Positions 62,724-64,000 of a stretch of DNA of 64,000 bases are shown here, piece after piece. Origin of the DNA: Neospora caninum Liverpool (Eukaryota > Apicomplexa > Conoidasida > Eucoccidiorida > Sarcocystidae); contig NC_018398.1 of the NCBI RefSeq assembly GCF_000208865.1, positions 186,001-250,000 of the forward strand, read 5' to 3'. A program made the position numbers and the translations under genes. The notes below the pieces were generated by a model that was given only the letters and a program-made list of their open reading frames with translations, had not been told where the DNA came from and did no database searches. Numbering within the stretch: the stretch's first letter is position 1; the number at the start of each line of letters is the position of its first letter.

Positions 62724-64000
62724 ATGCGGCGGGGCCGGGGGCAACAAGGCCGTCAAGGGCCTTCCCAACCCTACGGCACTTCCGGCGCAGCTGGTCAGGG
62801 ACGCCCCGCGCACGCATCGGCGCCTGTAAAAGAAGCGTTTCCCAAGAATGCCGGATCGGAGGACTCAGCGCGTGGAGAGGGAGGCGCTTCTGGGGGCTCA
62901 TGGTTGGTAAGCTTCTTTGCTTTCGTTTATGGGAAGCTGGTCTCGGCACTCTGTGGTCTCACCCGGCTGCGCCTACGAGGTTCCCACCCCGCTAGCTGGG
63001 GTTCGATGTGCGACGCGGGGGCAGCCCGAAACGCCCTTTTCGAGGGGATTCGCGACGGACCGAAGCCTGTAGCTGGAGACTCTCCAGCGGACGGGGTTTT
63101 TGTCTCTGCGCTTGGCAGGGTCTGGGGATGCATCGCCGGGGCGTACCGATGTGTAGAAGACATGGTGCGGTTTGGAGTGCTCTGTCTCCTCGCCGTGTGG
63201 CGTGTGCTCTGCTTGCAATTCTGCCCTAGGCGGCGGGATTACCTGTTGCATGCTCAGGGGATCGCGGCGCTTGGCAAGTTGGCGACTGCTAGGGAGCAAG
63301 ATGAGGACTGGAGTCTCAGCATGGGGACCGCAGGCTCCATGGACCCCTGTGGCTATATGAGTTGCCTGATCAATTCGACGTTTTTCCCCCTGTTTCCCGG
63401 CTTTGCATGGAGTGCCGCATACGCTGCAGTGTCGCCTTTCTCGTCTTCAGCTGCTGCGGGGCTCTGGGCGAGTGTGTCGTCGATATGGCCGGATTTCGAT
63501 GATGACTATTCCACCCCTTCCGTTGCGCGGCTGACCGCTGCTCTGAGTGTATGGACACAGTCGTGTCGGCAGCTGGGGACGGTCCTCGAGTTGTCTCCGG
63601 ACTTCTCGGGGAGGGAGAGGAACTTCTATGGCGCGACACAGAATCTCGCTGTGCGCGCAGTCGCCGACTTCCCCTCGGCTGAGAATGCGTGGGCCCCAAA
63701 GCCTAGCGGGCGGTGCTGTAGACGGCGGGGGTCGAGGGCGAAGTCCTTCGCGTCCCGTTTCCCCTGGATCTCTTTCCCCGGGGTCCACCGCAGTCAAGAA
63801 ACTCCAGTCGAACGGAGAGAAGGCGGCGCAGGCCTCTTTCCGTACCTTCTCTGGTGGCGGTGGTGGCCAGCAGCCGCAGTGGCGGCGATCCCGCGCAGAA
63901 CAGGCAGGAGGCAATCCGACCTTTACTCTGCTCCGTGCTACTTCCCTGGTGTCGGCAGATGTGTGGCGACGGGGCTTGGACCCACCAGCAGCAGCCTGGA
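62724..64000 (+). CDS. Unidentified gene, truncated by window edge
   Basis: The ATG at 62724 (context accATGCGG) opens a frame with no stop to the window edge, 425 codons. The first ~60 residues are Gly/Gln/Arg/Ala-rich. Two models fit. In the first, the frame stays open throughout and encodes several hydrophobic stretches (LVSFFAFVYGKLVSAL, MVRFGVLCLLAVWRV). In the second, a strong donor after 62906 (TTG|GTAAGC) joins an acceptor at 63660 (GCGCAG|TCG), shifting to a frame with typical low-complexity coccidian coding text (GGGRGRSPSRPVSPGS, AVKKLQSNGEKAAQ). I lean slightly to the second because the single-frame reading becomes Arg/Trp-rich near the end. No family is recognised. Confidence 0.45.
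   Translation, partial: MRRGRGQQGRQGPSQPYGTSGAAGQGRPAHASAPVKEAFPKNAGSEDSARGEGGASGGSWLVSFFAFVYGKLVSALCGLTRLRLRGSHPASWGSMCDAGAARNALFEGIRDGPKPVAGDSPADGVFVSALGRVWGCIAGAYRCVEDMVRFGVLCLLAVWRVLCLQFCPRRRDYLLHAQGIAALGKLATAREQDEDWSLSMGTAGSMDPCGYMSCLINSTFFPLFPGFAWSAAYAAVSPFSSSAAAGLWASVSSIWPDFDDDYSTPSVARLTAALSVWTQSCRQLGTVLELSPDFSGRERNFYGATQNLAVRAVADFPSAENAWAPKPSGRCCRRRGSRAKSFASRFPWISFPGVHRSQETPVERREGGAGLFPYLLWWRWWPAAAVAAIPRRTGRRQSDLYSAPCYFPGVGRCVATGLGPTSSSL

Noticed and set aside
62233..62949. Minus-strand Arg/Pro-rich open frame of 238 codons
   Set aside because: It is antisense to the start of the right-edge gene and has the Arg/Pro-rich composition typical of GC-rich antisense shadows.

Overview
The window looks like nuclear DNA of an intron-rich, moderately GC-rich eukaryote, most likely a coccidian apicomplexan of the Toxoplasma/Neospora/Hammondia group. 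The reasons are many short exons with GT-AG introns, large low-complexity insertions inside conserved enzymes, long intergenic stretches with TGCATGC-type words, and the gene content: an SF-assemblin, a type II pantothenate kinase with huge insertions, and a membrane CD39-type apyrase. The species itself cannot be fixed from the sequence alone. There is no sign of bacterial operons, CRISPR, rRNA or tRNA genes.

Layout, left to right: (1) 1762-10089, minus: ten-exon pantothenate kinase. (2) 13185-20566, plus: three-exon gene for a ~2155-residue relative of androglobin, with a calpain-like domain that has lost part of its catalytic motif and with no globin or IQ segment I can find. (3) 21140-21589, minus: small, probably mitochondrial one-TM protein. 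(4) 24473-29519, minus: five-exon CD39/apyrase with a TM segment at each end. (5) ~33.0-35.0 kb and 35.4-36.7 kb, minus: two basic, low-complexity hypothetical genes. (6) 41243-43273, plus: two-exon helical type I membrane protein. (7) 45701-47688, minus: small coiled-coil protein with a 35-nt micro-exon. (8) 49993-51794, minus: five-exon SF-assemblin. (9) 54802-59461, minus: nine-exon 6-phosphogluconate dehydrogenase. (10) 62724 to the right edge, plus: start of an unidentified gene.

For the multi-exon genes I joined exons by eye, requiring GT-AG borders and an unbroken reading phase. In the kinase, apyrase, SF-assemblin, 6PGDH and androglobin-like genes every junction keeps frame and protein homology continues across it, so those models are strong. 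The smaller hypothetical genes are weaker.

Functionally the window mixes housekeeping metabolism (CoA synthesis, oxidative pentose phosphate pathway), nucleotide hydrolysis at or in a membrane, and cytoskeletal/flagellar biology (SF-assemblin links the centrosome to daughter-cell assembly; androglobin is a ciliary/flagellar gene family in animals). Nothing suggests co-regulation; each gene appears to have its own promoter. The most unusual items are the globin-less androglobin relative and a perfect 46-bp palindrome at 45207-45252.
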